NCBI GenBank assembly: GCA_907163375.1 | Contig: CAJQUW010008641.1 | Location: forward strand, 62,001 to 126,000 | Length of the DNA stretch: 64,000 nt | From: Prostheceraeus crozeri | Taxonomy: Eukaryota > Platyhelminthes > Polycladida > Euryleptidae | Direction of reading: 5' to 3' | Shown here: piece by piece, positions 9,661 to 19,883 of the stretch | Numbering within the stretch: position 1 is the first letter of the stretch | Layout of the letters: each line of letters starts with the position of its first letter | Notes under the pieces: model-generated | Seen by the model: the letters and a program-made list of their open reading frames with translations, nothing else | Database searches by the model: none | What the model was told of the DNA's origin: nothing | Program-made: the position numbers and the translations under genes

Positions 9661-10189
9661 AATTAAAAATAAAATTATAATTGTTTACAAGTTAAAGCGT
9701 TGATGCGATGATCAGCAATTAATAAGCTGAGAAGCTTTAGATTCACCTTAACATTACCACATGTCTACAGATAGAAATGTATCACAGCAAAGCTACTTCA
9801 TGAGTTAGTTTGCCAGGAGTGTATCATCTCAAACTCTTTCTCCGTTGTTGAAATTTTAGTTTTGTACACATTTGAAGTATCATCATTGCGGTTTGTTCTT
9901 GATGTGTTTACCATGGACGCACACATGAGTCTTATGACACTATGGTTGTATCTTAAACGTTTCGACAAAGACTTAGCGAAGTAAATAAAAATCCAAGTTG
10001 AACATCTCTTAGGTTGTATTATCAAATATCTTAGTATTATACAAAGTTGAGAATGTAAGTTGATCATTTTATCGGAATGTTGTTTTAAAATGAAAGTAAG
10101 AACTTCATCGTATGAGTATTCAAAGCATGTTTTGTAAATCAAATGTGTATAGTACTGACTTGATAGAATCAAACTTGACAAACGTTTTG
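9661..10189. other. Centre of the palindrome: third leader copy plus unique core
   Basis: Bases 9,661-9,850 repeat the leader of 5,881-6,060 in the same orientation (aagcgttgatgcgatgatca ... gagtgtatcatctcaaactc). From about 9,860 to 10,189 the sequence is unique in the window. A 127-codon minus-strand frame covers this area, but it reads through the leader copy, so I do not call it. Inference: a second gene unit once started here and was lost. Confidence 0.6.
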
Positions 10190-11260
10190 CAAACTAGTAA
10201 ATTCTACAATCTCATTTTACAAACAGATATAACTTTATTTCTAACGTACACACTGTTGAAATTTTATTTTTAATCTTCTAAAATCTAAAATCTTCTTAAT
10301 CTTCTAAAACACAAGCAGCTTAAACTTTATTTTTAACATACATACTATTGAGACTTTATTTTAATCTGTAAACTGTTGAAGCTATATCTTTCATTTACAA
10401 ATAGTAGAACGCTTAGTCTAACTTACAAACTATTGAATCCCGCAATCTTTTTTTGCAAACAGATATAACTTTATTTCTAACGTACACACTGTTGAAACTT
10501 TACTTTTAATCTGTAAACTGTTGAAAGTACATCTTTCATTTACAAATAGTGGAACGCTTAGTCTAACTTGCAAACTAGTAAATCTTATGATTTTAATTTA
10601 CAAACTAATAAAACTATATTTCTAACATACACACTGTTGAAACTTTATTTTAAACTTGTAAACGGTTGAAACTTTATTTTATTTCTAACGCGCAAACGAC
10701 TAAAACTTTATTTCTAACGTACACACTGCTGAAACTTTATTTTTAATCTGTAAACTGTTGAAACTATATCTTTCATTTACAAATAGTAGAACGCTTAGTC
10801 TAACTTGCAAACTAGTAAATCCTACAATCTCATTTTACAAACAGCTAAAACTTTATTTCCAACGTAAACACTGTTGAAACTTTATTTTTAACATACAAAC
10901 AGCCTAAACTTTATTTCTAACGTACACACTGTTGAAACTTTATTTTTTAATCTGTAAACTGTTGAAACTATATCTTTCGTTTACAAATAGTAGAACGCTT
11001 AGTCTAACTTACAAACTATTGAATCCCGCAATCTTATTTTACAAACAGATATAATTTTATTTCTAACGTACACACTGTTGAAACTTTATTTTTAACTTGT
11101 AAACTCTTGAAACTTTATTTTATTTCTAACAAGCAAACAGCTTAAACTTTATTTCTAACACGTACACTATTGAAACTTTATTTTTAATCTGTAGACTGTT
11201 GAAACTATATCTTTCATTTACAAATAATAGAAGGCTTAGTTTGACTTGCAAAATAGTAAA
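10190..11260. repeat. Inner type II tandem array, right of centre (inverted)
   Basis: Reverse-complement orientation of the 8,450-9,660 modules (aaactttatttctaacgtac, tgaaactatatctttcattt). Copy number and order differ from the left array. Confidence 0.85.
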
Positions 11261-11424
11261 TCTTGTTCGTCATCGAATCTAACTGTTTAAATCTTCATCA
11301 TGGAAATCAATGTTCCACAGTCATTTGAAAAAGATATGATCGCCCTTCATCTAACCCATCCGTTGCATGAAAACAACAACTCTTCGCATGATAACATTTA
11401 TTGAATAACTGTAACAAGCATGCA

Positions 11425-11973
11425 TTACAAATCAATGGTTTGAAACAGATAAAATAGATACAGCTGGTAACTGTCATATAGCAAGCAATGATAACCATAC
11501 AGGACTTTGGCAGTGTTGAGGTAAGGAGGAAAGAAGCATTGGTCATGAACGTAGCTACTACAACGAACAGACAAAATAGGAACACACAAATCCTTAAAAC
11601 GTTTCGTGACTTCATGATAGTGTTGATTCACTCTACTATCCCAAGGTGGGAGCAAAATATCATTAATGACTAGATTGGGAAATACTTTCCTCTCCTTACC
11701 AGGATTATTACAAAAGATGCGTATAACATTGAAAGCAGCTAACCATCGTTTAAAGTCAATAAGAAGAGCAGTCTCACAAGAAAAGCCATAGTCTTGCAAA
11801 TATTTCAGATTAAGTCCATGAATGTGTTTTCTCGCCCATTGATCAACATTGGGATCACAGTTGGCATGTTGATGATAGACACTAACAATCTGATATGTCC
11901 AATTGTTCATAGCAATAGCACTGAGCTCCTGTACAGGTTCACCCTCACAATCCATAAAAATGATGATAGAAGC
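11425..11973 (-). CDS. Gene C, right copy: DEDDh-exonuclease-like protein
   Basis: Identical to the left copy apart from three visible substitutions (P/H, K/R and S/L) over 176 shared residues. The 5' end differs: the frame is open upstream of MDCEG as ...SIIIF, directly after a plausible acceptor (ccgttttag, ending at 11,974). This fits an internal exon of a spliced gene better than a start at the ATG (11,955). A hydrophobic strand before D-x-E is what DnaQ-like folds normally show. No upstream donor in phase was found. The function is inferred as for the left copy. Confidence 0.5.
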   Translation of the reverse strand, partial: ASIIIFMDCEGEPVQELSAIAMNNWTYQIVSVYHQHANCDPNVDQWARKHIHGLNLKYLQDYGFSCETALLIDFKRWLAAFNVIRIFCNNPGKERKVFPNLVINDILLPPWDSRVNQHYHEVTKRFKDLCVPILSVRCSSYVHDQCFFPPYLNTAKVLYGYHCLLYDSYQLYLFYLFQTIDL

Positions 11974-12061
11974 CTAAAACGGAAATTACACATATGATAT
12001 GATGGCAACGAAGAAGTAAAATGTATCTAATAAGACCACGTCCACGACACTCAAAGCACAT
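11945..12061 (-). pseudogene. RING-like ORF, right copy, C-terminal half replaced
   Basis: The first 24 residues match the left ORF except one R/H change and keep C2, C5, C19, H20 and C24. After IIC the sequence becomes VISVLGFYHHFYGL and overlaps the start of gene C, so three of the eight ligands are lost. The replaced block is 43 bp shorter than in the left arm. Confidence 0.4.
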
Positions 12062-12095
12062 AAGCGAATTGTCATAGGGTAGAGTTAGGAAAGGA

Positions 12096-12870
12096 CTAGT
12101 AATTCTCCTTCTTTGATTTGCGTTTTGATGCAGCATTCTTGTCCGACTTGCGCTTCGTACCACCCCCGTTAAGGATTTCGTCAATAATGTCATCTACGCT
12201 GGGTGGCTTTGGAATATATAGGATGGATTCAGTGTGTATCGAAAGAGAGGCTATTTTGTTATCCTTGTGCTGACCATAATATAGCCCATTCACTTTGAAA
12301 ATGATATCCCAAGTACCTTCTCCGAGCTCATCACATCTGATGGGCATTGATTGATCTCCATCCTTTTTATAATAACTAGACCAATGTGATAATGGTAGGC
12401 AAATTTGATTGCCATCCCAAATCTTTCTATAGGGAGTATCCTTTTCATCTCTCGCCTTCCACTCTTGAGCAAGAGGAGTAGGAATGTCCATATTTAATGT
12501 CACGTACTCTTCAATAATGTCAAGTTGGTGGCGAGTGTACGGACTCACGGGGATGAGTATGTAGTCCCCATACTGATTGCTCAATATCTTCACATCAGTG
12601 GAAGGGAGCATTCCCGTTTGCAGTATTACGCTGTGGTCCTCATGACGCAAGACTTGCTTAAATTTACGCTGTAGCGGTGTAGGATTATGCACCTTTGTTG
12701 TTTCTTCCACTGGTCTCAGCTGTAGATGATCTGATTGTAGCGAACCTTGTAACGTCTGGCCACCATTTTGTCCTGTCAGTGTAGTAGATGTAGAAGATGC
12801 CTGAAAATAAAAAAGATTCTATCAAGTTTACGTTCAAGGGAGGAGAGGGAGGAAAGTAGCGACTTACCAT
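12096..12870 (-). CDS. Gene B, right copy (235 aa), one 67-bp intron
   Basis: The start codon is at 12,870-12,868, the intron is 12,867-12,801 with the same gtaagt and ttttcag sites, and exon 2 runs to 12,096. Visible residue changes from the left copy are M/L near residue 9, E/D and V/I in the HE(D)HSV(I)LQ region. The loss of that internal ATG supports initiation upstream of the intron: an unspliced start at the internal ATG would not be possible here. Confidence 0.65.
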
Positions 12871-12968
12871 TTTAGTTGGATAATATAACAGGATGTAGAG
12901 AGAGAGAGAATGTGCGTCCGTCACTTGTACGATTCAACGATGGAATGATTCTCACTGTGGAAGGCTCT

Positions 12969-12977
12969 CTATTTATA
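12969..12977 (-). promoter_or_regulatory. TATA box of right gene B
   Basis: The reverse complement reads tataaatag, in the same position relative to gene B as in the left arm. Confidence 0.5.
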
Positions 12978-13066
12978 AAGGAATGCTTGATTCTCAATAG
13001 ACAACAATACTCATTGGAGAATAGCATCAAGTTGATTCCCACTTTCACAGATGCTTCATTCGCCCG

Positions 13067-14607
13067 CTAGCGCTCATCGTCTGCTTTCACCGTCTCGACT
13101 AAAGCTCTATAGTATTCTTCCGTTGATAGGTGTGGTAAAACACGGGTAGTGATTTTTTCCAATTTTTTCAAAATTTTCCGGAAAATTTTCCACTGAAAAT
13201 TTTGAAATTTATTTTATGGTGATTGACGTTTTTGCCTTTGTTTTGGAGACTTATTATAGTCGTTTGAAAAGACTATGTAATATTCAAAGACCGGAAACTT
13301 CTCTATCATCCCTGTATGTAACTTTTGTAACCAACTGCACCTTTTTCATGTCTATTTCAGATCCTTCCAAATGAATTTCAGACATTGGATGGATTTCAGA
13401 TTTCTGTAGCTGAATTTCATATATCTGTCAGAAACTCAACTTTGAAAAGATCTTAAATTCAACTGCAGATCTGCAATTCATGTGGATCATATCTGAAATT
13501 CATTTGGGCAGATCTGAAATCGAATTGAAACTATGAACAGAAATGGAGGATGTGTATCCTCAGCGCGAAGATGTCGGAAAATAGACCAGAAATTAGAGGC
13601 TATCATAGATATTCTTTTACTCATCACAGATATCTTTAGTGACCAAATATCTAACGAGTTTACAGTCTTTATGTCTTCCAAAATGGTCGCTCATGAATGC
13701 TGCTTCGACTGTGTGCTTATGCTTCACTTGTTCATCAACACATGGACAATTTGCATCACTGATCAACGCTGCATAATAAAGCTTAACTTTCAAGCTAATA
13801 AGCAAACTCCAAAATGAAGTATATTATTTTTCCTGCCGATCTTTCACATTGCATGAAATTGTGCCGATTGTAAAGCAAGATTCCCAAACGGTGTCTGTGT
13901 GATAGTTAAAAATGCTAACAATTTATAGTACAAGCCACTGCGGTGGCAAAGGAATGTTCAAAAATCCGCGGACGGAACTCATGTTGCTAACGATCGCTCA
14001 ATCGAAATAATGATGAAATTAAGAGTTTTAGACCCAATTTATTGGTACGTGTAGCTGCTTCGGCAGTGGAAGCGCTCAAATTATAAGGCCTATCAAAAAA
14101 ATCAAAGCTTTCAAAATTTTCCAAAATTTTCCATAATTTTCCAATATTTTCCAAAATTTTCCAATATTTTCCAAAATTTTCCACAATTTTCCACGGAAAA
14201 TTTTGATTCAAAATTTTCCGGAAAATTTTCATCACTAAACACGGCTGGGCAAATGTTGTGTGTCGTCGCGCCATTGATAATAATACTCCAACAGTAGGCG
14301 ACCATGCTTGAATACGCGCCTTGGATATTTCAGCAAAGTCTCATCAATCAATTTCCTACTTTGAGCCACACTCATGAATACAATGTAGCAGACAAGCTCG
14401 TTGTGGGGAAGGGTGTGGGCATACACCAATGGTTGAATGTAGGTCGTAAGCATATCATCATTCATCATGAGTTGGAAGCCTATCACTGAGGGCAGCTCGA
14501 CATACGTCCTTAGAGTCACCTAAACAATGTCCTCCATGCTCTGGGAAACTACCTGCGCCATCGGCTGAATCGCTCCTCTCGTCGTCAAAAGAATGTACAT
14601 AGCTCAT
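13067..14607 (-). pseudogene. Gene A, right copy, interrupted by a hAT-type element
   Basis: Exon 1 (14,607-14,599), intron (14,598-14,520) and exon 2 from 14,519 match the left gene A. The frame is then broken inside the QHLP-RV segment by the insertion at 13,147-14,237 and resumes to the stop at 13,067-13,069. Flanking duplicated bases alter one residue (T/S). The left copy is uninterrupted, so only one functional copy of gene A remains. Confidence 0.7.
13147..14237. mobile_element. Non-autonomous hAT-type element (1,091 bp)
   Basis: The intact left gene A gives the empty site. The insert is flanked by the 8-bp direct repeat aacacggg (13,139-13,146) and aacacggc (14,238-14,245). Its ends are inverted: tagtgattttttcc at the left and, reverse-complemented, tagtgatgaaaattttcc at the right. 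An 8-bp duplication and TAG-type ends are typical of hAT transposons. The right end has a string of ccaaaattttcc/ccaatattttcc modules (14,108-14,230). No transposase frame is present. Confidence 0.8.
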
Positions 14608-14638
14608 GCACTCCAACTCTCTCAGCGCTGTAGGCGCA

Positions 14639-14645
14639 TTTTATA
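14639..14645 (-). promoter_or_regulatory. TATA box of right gene A
   Basis: Mirror of the 6,113 site (ttttata on this strand), 32 bases upstream of the right gene A start codon. Confidence 0.5.
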
Positions 14646-14879
14646 CCACCCACCCCTACGCTCCTCTGGTGTTAACTTTCGTTTAGCAAAAAAGTCGTCA
14701 TGAAATTTCAACGACGGAGTAAAAGTTTGAGATGATACACTCCTGGCAAACTAACTCATGAAGTAGCTTTGCTGTGATACATTTCTATCTGTAAACATAT
14801 GGCAATGTTAAAGTGAATCTAAAACTTTTCAGCTTATTAATTGTTCATCGTTGCATCAACGCTTTAACTCGTGAACAGT

Positions 14880-15560
14880 TATAATTTTATTTTAATTTAC
14901 ACTTAGTCTAACTTGTAAACTAGTAAATCTTGCGATCTTACTTTTACAAACAGTCATACCTTCATTTCTAACATTCACACTATTGAAACTTTATTTCTAA
15001 CTTGTAAACTCTTGAAACTTTATTTTGATATAAAAACAGCTAAAACTTTATTTCTAACGCATACACTATTGAAACTTCATTTTTAACTTGTAAACTGGTG
15101 AAACTTTATTTTTTATCTTGCAAACAGCTAAAACTTTATTTCTAACGTACACACTATTGAAACTTTAATTTTTATCTTGTAAACTGTTGAAACTTTATTT
15201 TGTTTCTAACATACAAACAGTTAACCTTTATTTCTAACATATACACTATTGAAACTTTGTTTCTAACTTGTACACTGGTGAAACTTTATTTTTTATCTTG
15301 CAAACAGCTAAAACTTTATTTCTAACGTACATACTATTGAAACTTTATTTTTAACTTGTAAACTGGTGAAACTTTATTTTTTATCTTGTAAATTGTTGAA
15401 ACTTCGTTTTGTTTCTAACATACAAACAGATAAAGCTTTATTTCTAACGTACACACTATTGAAACTTTGTTTCTAACTTGTACACTGGTGAAACTTTATT
15501 TTTAACTTGTTAACTGATGAAGCTTTCTTTTAACATACAAACAGATAAAACAGAGCGATT
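14880..15560. repeat. Right type II tandem array
   Basis: Inverted aataaagttt modules mirroring 5,390-5,880, with extra modules. Confidence 0.8.
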
Positions 15561-15569
15561 TTCATAAAC

Positions 15570-17600
15570 ATTCTAACTCTGAAAGTAAGTTACAAGACAA
15601 TCTACACTGTGTAAAACTAGTTGACTACACTAACGCTTATATTTTATGACACTTGTGTTTCGTAAAACTTCAATGATCAAACTTTACTTTTACAAACGTG
15701 TGAGGTAAAACTAGTTGCCTACACTAACGCTTACATTTTATGACACTTGTGTTTCATAAAACGTCATGACCAAACTTTTCTAACTATACATCCAGCTGTG
15801 TCGCAGTAAAAATATTTGACTACACTAACTTTGCAAACCATGATACACCTTCTGACTAGACTTACGAATACAACTTCAATGATCAAACTTTACTTTTACA
15901 AACGTGTGAGGTAAAACTAATTGACTACACTGACGCTTACATTTTATTACACTTGTGTTTCATAAAACGTCATGATCAAACTTTTCTAACTATACATCAA
16001 CCTGTGTAGCAGTAAAACTTTTACAAACCATGATACACTTTCTGACTACACTCACGAATAAACGTCATGATCAAACTTTATTTTCTCAAACATGTGTCAC
16101 CGTAAAAGATTTGACTAAACTTTGCTTTTGCAGACCATGATACACTTTCTGACTAAACTTGCAAATAAAACGTCATGATCAAACTTTTGTAACTATACAT
16201 CAATCTGTGTCGCAGTAAAAATATTTGACTACACTAACTTTGCAAACCATGATACACTTTCTGACTAGACTTACGAATAGAACTTCAATGATCAAACTTT
16301 CTAACTATACATCAACCTGTGCTAGAGTAAAACTTTTGTACAACATGATACACTTTCTGACTAGACTTACGAATAAACGTCATGATCAAACTTTCTAACT
16401 ATACATCAACCAGTGTAGCAGTAAAACTTTTGCAAACCATGATACACTTTCTGACGACACTCACGAATAAACGTCATGATCAAACTTTATTTTCTCAAAC
16501 ATGTGTCACGGTAAACGATTTGACTAAACTTTGCTTTTGCAGACCATGATACACTTTCTGACTAAACTTGCAAATAAAACGTCATGATCAAACTTTTGTA
16601 ACTATACATCAATCTGTGTCGCAGTAAAAATATTTGACTACACTAACTTTGCAAACCATGATACACTTTCTGACTAGACTTGCGAATACAACTTTAATGA
16701 TCAAACTTTACTTTTACAAACGTGCGTCGCAGTAAACGATTTGATTAAACTTTGGTTTTGCAAACCATGATACACTTTCTGACTAAACTTGCAAATAAAC
16801 CTTCGATGATTAAACTTTCTAACTATACATCAACCTGTGTTGTAGTAAAACTTTTGTACGACATGATAAAGTTTCTGACTAGACTTACGAATACAACTTC
16901 AATGATCAAACTTTCTAACTATACATCAACCTGTGCTAGAGTAAAACTTTTGTACAACATGATACACTTTCTGACTAGACTTACGAATAAACGTCATGAT
17001 CAAACTTTCTAACTATACATCAACCAGTGTAGCAGTAAAACTTTTGCAAACCATGATACACTTTCTGACGACACTCACGAATAAACGTCATGATCAAACT
17101 TTATTTTCTCAAACATGTGTCACGGTAAACGATTTGACTAAACTTTGCTTTTGCAAACCATGATACACTTTCTGACGACACTCACCAATACAACTTCAAT
17201 GATCAAACTTTCTGACTATACATCAAGCTGTGCTGCAGTAAAACTTTTGTACAACATGATACACTTTCTGACTAAACTTGGAAATAAACCTTAGATGATT
17301 AAACTTTATTTTTACAAACGTTCGTCGCAGTAAACTATTTGGCTAAACTTTGCTTTTGCAAACCATGATACACTTTCTGACGACACTCACCAATACAACT
17401 TCAATGATCAAACTTTCTGACTATACATCAAGCTGTGCTGCAGTAAAACTTTTGTACAACATGATAAAGTTTCTGACTAAACTTGGAAATAAACCTTAGA
17501 TGATTAAACTTTATTTTCACAAACGTGCGTCGCAGTAAACTATTTTGCTAAACTTTGCTTTTGCAAACCATGATACACTTTCTGACGACACTGACAAGAG
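15570..17600. repeat. Right outer type I tandem array
   Basis: Inverted modules mirroring 3,985-5,380 (catgatacactttctgac, aactatacatcaacctgtg, aacgtcatgatcaaacttt). It includes a stretch present in about two near-identical runs (16,020-16,440 and 16,440-16,700) that explains much of its greater length. Confidence 0.85.
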
Positions 17601-17791
17601 CTTGTTCACTAGCGAAGAGAGAAGTCTGTGATGTGTTGCGTGTGGCGCATGAATGTCCTCCCGTTTCATCCCTTCATCATTTCGTCTCCGTGATAGAGAC
17701 AGTTCTTAAAAGAACTGATGGTTCATTCTCGCATGGTTGGTCAACTATCGGGAGACAAGTGCAATGGAGATTTTATGTGGTAACCTGTGGC

Positions 17792-18342
17792 AGATAGCTA
17801 AATGTCGCCCTGGCGGTCAGAGTACAACGTTGAGACGAAAGGCAACCACTTGCAACCATGACGCAGAGAGGTTTCACAAGGATTACCATTGCCCACGTCC
17901 CGTGCAGTACTCATCGCTACGGACTTCTCCGCTGTCTTGAAAGAACGCCCACTCACAGGAAGTATCACACCGAAAATCTCCGTGACTTGCACCGTCCATG
18001 ACTTGATCGCCAGACATGAAAACCTGTAGAGTTGGTAAGAGGTTCACAGACTTTGACAGCTTGATGGCAAGCCGTAGAGAGCTTGATTCACCAGCGTTTT
18101 GCAATGGAGATGTTTAGAGGCCACCCATGACAAGATAGCTAAGACTCAACCGATTGGCGTTCAAAGTGCTACGTTGAGAACTATGTCATATGCCCAACAT
18201 GAGGCATGAGTTGTTCCCAGCGGTTTCGGTCTAAAATATGACACACTCCCTTGCCACACTTATCACTACGGCATCGTCCGCCGTCCCGAAGGAACACCCT
18301 GTCAGTGGAATATTACAGCAACATTCTCCGTGTCTTGCTCGC
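17792..18342. repeat. Diverged tandem duplication (right arm)
   Basis: Mirror of 3,240-3,790 with very few base changes. Confidence 0.6.
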
Positions 18343-18755
18343 TTTCAGTGAAAAGCCGCTTATACCATGAGAACACTGGCTCAGACATCATTAAAAATCC
18401 TTTCATTGACTTCAGCAGGGTCGAAAATCCCAGAAAACCTCCAAAACTAGTGAATTTAATTTTTTCAACTTTTTAGCACTACTTATGAAATTTTATCAGT
18501 AGTCTATCACTTATGGCAGGTCAATAGCGACCGAACCTTTTTTGAATCAAGTCAAACGGACTTGTAGAAGCAAAGTTACAAGCCATTAAAGTTTTGGAGT
18601 CTTTTATGGCCTGGAGACGAAGGCCATCTCCTGACGAACCTCTAAGTCTGACGCCTTAGCTGACTTCAGCAATGAAATTTTCTAAGTCGGTTTCTTACAG
18701 AAACCCGGAATTTGGAATGTCCGAAGCTATCATCGGAGCTCAGAGAGACGACCTA
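18343..18755. other. Gene-free part of right arm
   Basis: Mirror of 2,827-3,239. No coding potential or further repeat is seen. Confidence 0.55.
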
Positions 18756-18838
18756 CCTTTGACAATCGCTCTCCTCTAAATGAAAAGTCTCTGTCGGTTT
18801 CCGCTTATATAGTGTGTGGCGATCAGCTGATGACGTAA
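18756..18838 (-). promoter_or_regulatory. Right outer inward-facing core promoter with 5' splice site
   Basis: Mirror of 2,744-2,826: TATA box at 18,805-18,811, E-box and CRE-like tgacgtaa just upstream, and donor at 18,756/18,755. All three elements are conserved between the arms. Confidence 0.5.
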
Positions 18839-18849
18839 TACCTATCATC

Positions 18850-19620
18850 CAAAAACTTAAAACGCTTCTATCACCGATTCTGGAGGTTCGATTGAGCTGG
18901 AAATACACCACTTCAATGTAGAATTTGACGCTGAATCCAAATCTGTCCTCCGTTTTCCCATCCAATGCTTCGTTTTGGCTCTACAGCCCACAGCCATCGC
19001 AAAAATTCTAACTCGTTTTTTCGAAAAAATTTCGTGAAGAAAAATTTTTTCTCTCCGATTGACTTGAAACTCACCATGTTGATAGAGAATTTGACGCTGA
19101 TTCAAAATCTGAAATCCGTTTTCCCATCCGATGCTTCGTTTTGGCGCTACAGCCCAAAACGTCTAAAATTCTAACTATCGTTTTTCGCCAATCTCCCAAA
19201 ATCTTAAATGGCGTCTCACATCTAAACGAAGACAGATATGAACAAGCCGTTTCTTTCACTGAATTTGTCTCACTCCTAGCTTTCAAACGAGCTATTGCAC
19301 GACTTTCTACGATCACTAGAAGAAAATTGGAAGTTTGGTGCCGGGGGGGGGGGGCGTCAGCGAAAATTTTTTCTCTCCGATTGCTTTCAAATTCACCATA
19401 CAAATGCAGAATTTGACGCTGATTCCGAATCTGGCCTCCGTTTTCCCATCCGATGCTTCGTTTTGGCGCTACTGCCCAAAACCAACCCACATTTTCCGTT
19501 AACTCTGTCGTTTTCCCGAAAAATGTTGAAAATTTTTTCTCTCCGATTGACTTTAAACTCACCATACTGATGCAGAATTTGACGCTGATTCCAAATCTGG
19601 TCTCAGATCTACCATTGGAG
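18850..19620. repeat. Right subterminal repeats
   Basis: The motif agaatttgacgctgat recurs near 18,920, 19,087, 19,409 and 19,574, one more time than in the left arm. It includes a run of about 12 G (19,343-19,354). Confidence 0.7.
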
Positions 19621-19789
19621 TAGCCTTTTAGTCGCTAGAGCCCAAAACATCCCATTTTCACCCCAAAATTCATGTTCACACAGCACCAAGTCAAAACCTG
19701 GCGGTCGCCCAAGTCCACCACGGCACTCTGTCGTTTATCGAAGGGAGGGGGGGACGTCAGCGAACATTCCTTCTCTCCGATTGCTGTCA

Positions 19790-19883
19790 ACGATGGGAGC
19801 GGCCAACCTGGCCGGCACACCACGACAGACCGCAACCTCTCACGTTCCAGAGGGGGGGGCGCCGGTCGGATGTTTGCATCCGA
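19790..19883. repeat. Right terminal inverted repeat of the palindrome
   Basis: The reverse complement of the left terminus (ctcacgttccagag, G-run, gccggtcgg). The last bases form a small hairpin, cggatg-caaa-catccg on the minus strand, before flanking repeat DNA resumes at 19,884. Confidence 0.7.

Larger units (their letters stand above)
1711..19883. mobile_element. 18.2-kb palindromic (foldback-like) element with two convergent gene cassettes
   Basis: The left half and the right half are reverse complements of each other, interrupted only by array-length differences and one hAT-type insertion. Position sums give the mirror: outer parts pair at about 21,582 and gene cassettes at about 19,658 (20,758 outside the hAT insertion). 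The empty site in the related repeat near 46,707 fixes the ends: the text ...gctgggatga resumes as ttttcatcatcg. Order in each arm is GC-rich terminus, subterminal repeats, promoter, diverged duplication, two tandem arrays, leader and TATA, genes A, B, RING-like and C, polyA site, array. No transposase, integrase, family B polymerase or Rep is recognisable. Long inverted repeats built from tandem repeats recall foldback/TU elements, but duplicated genes in the arms are not part of the classical description that I know. No clear target-site duplication is visible. Confidence 0.85.

Noticed and set aside
9798..10181. 127-codon minus-strand frame at the palindrome centre
   Set aside because: It reads antisense through the leader copy, has no domain, and has no second copy to test conservation.
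1711..19883. Polinton/Maverick, Helitron or parvovirus-like identity for the palindrome
   Set aside because: No integrase, family B polymerase, ATPase, capsid, Rep/helicase or HUH motif is visible in any frame.
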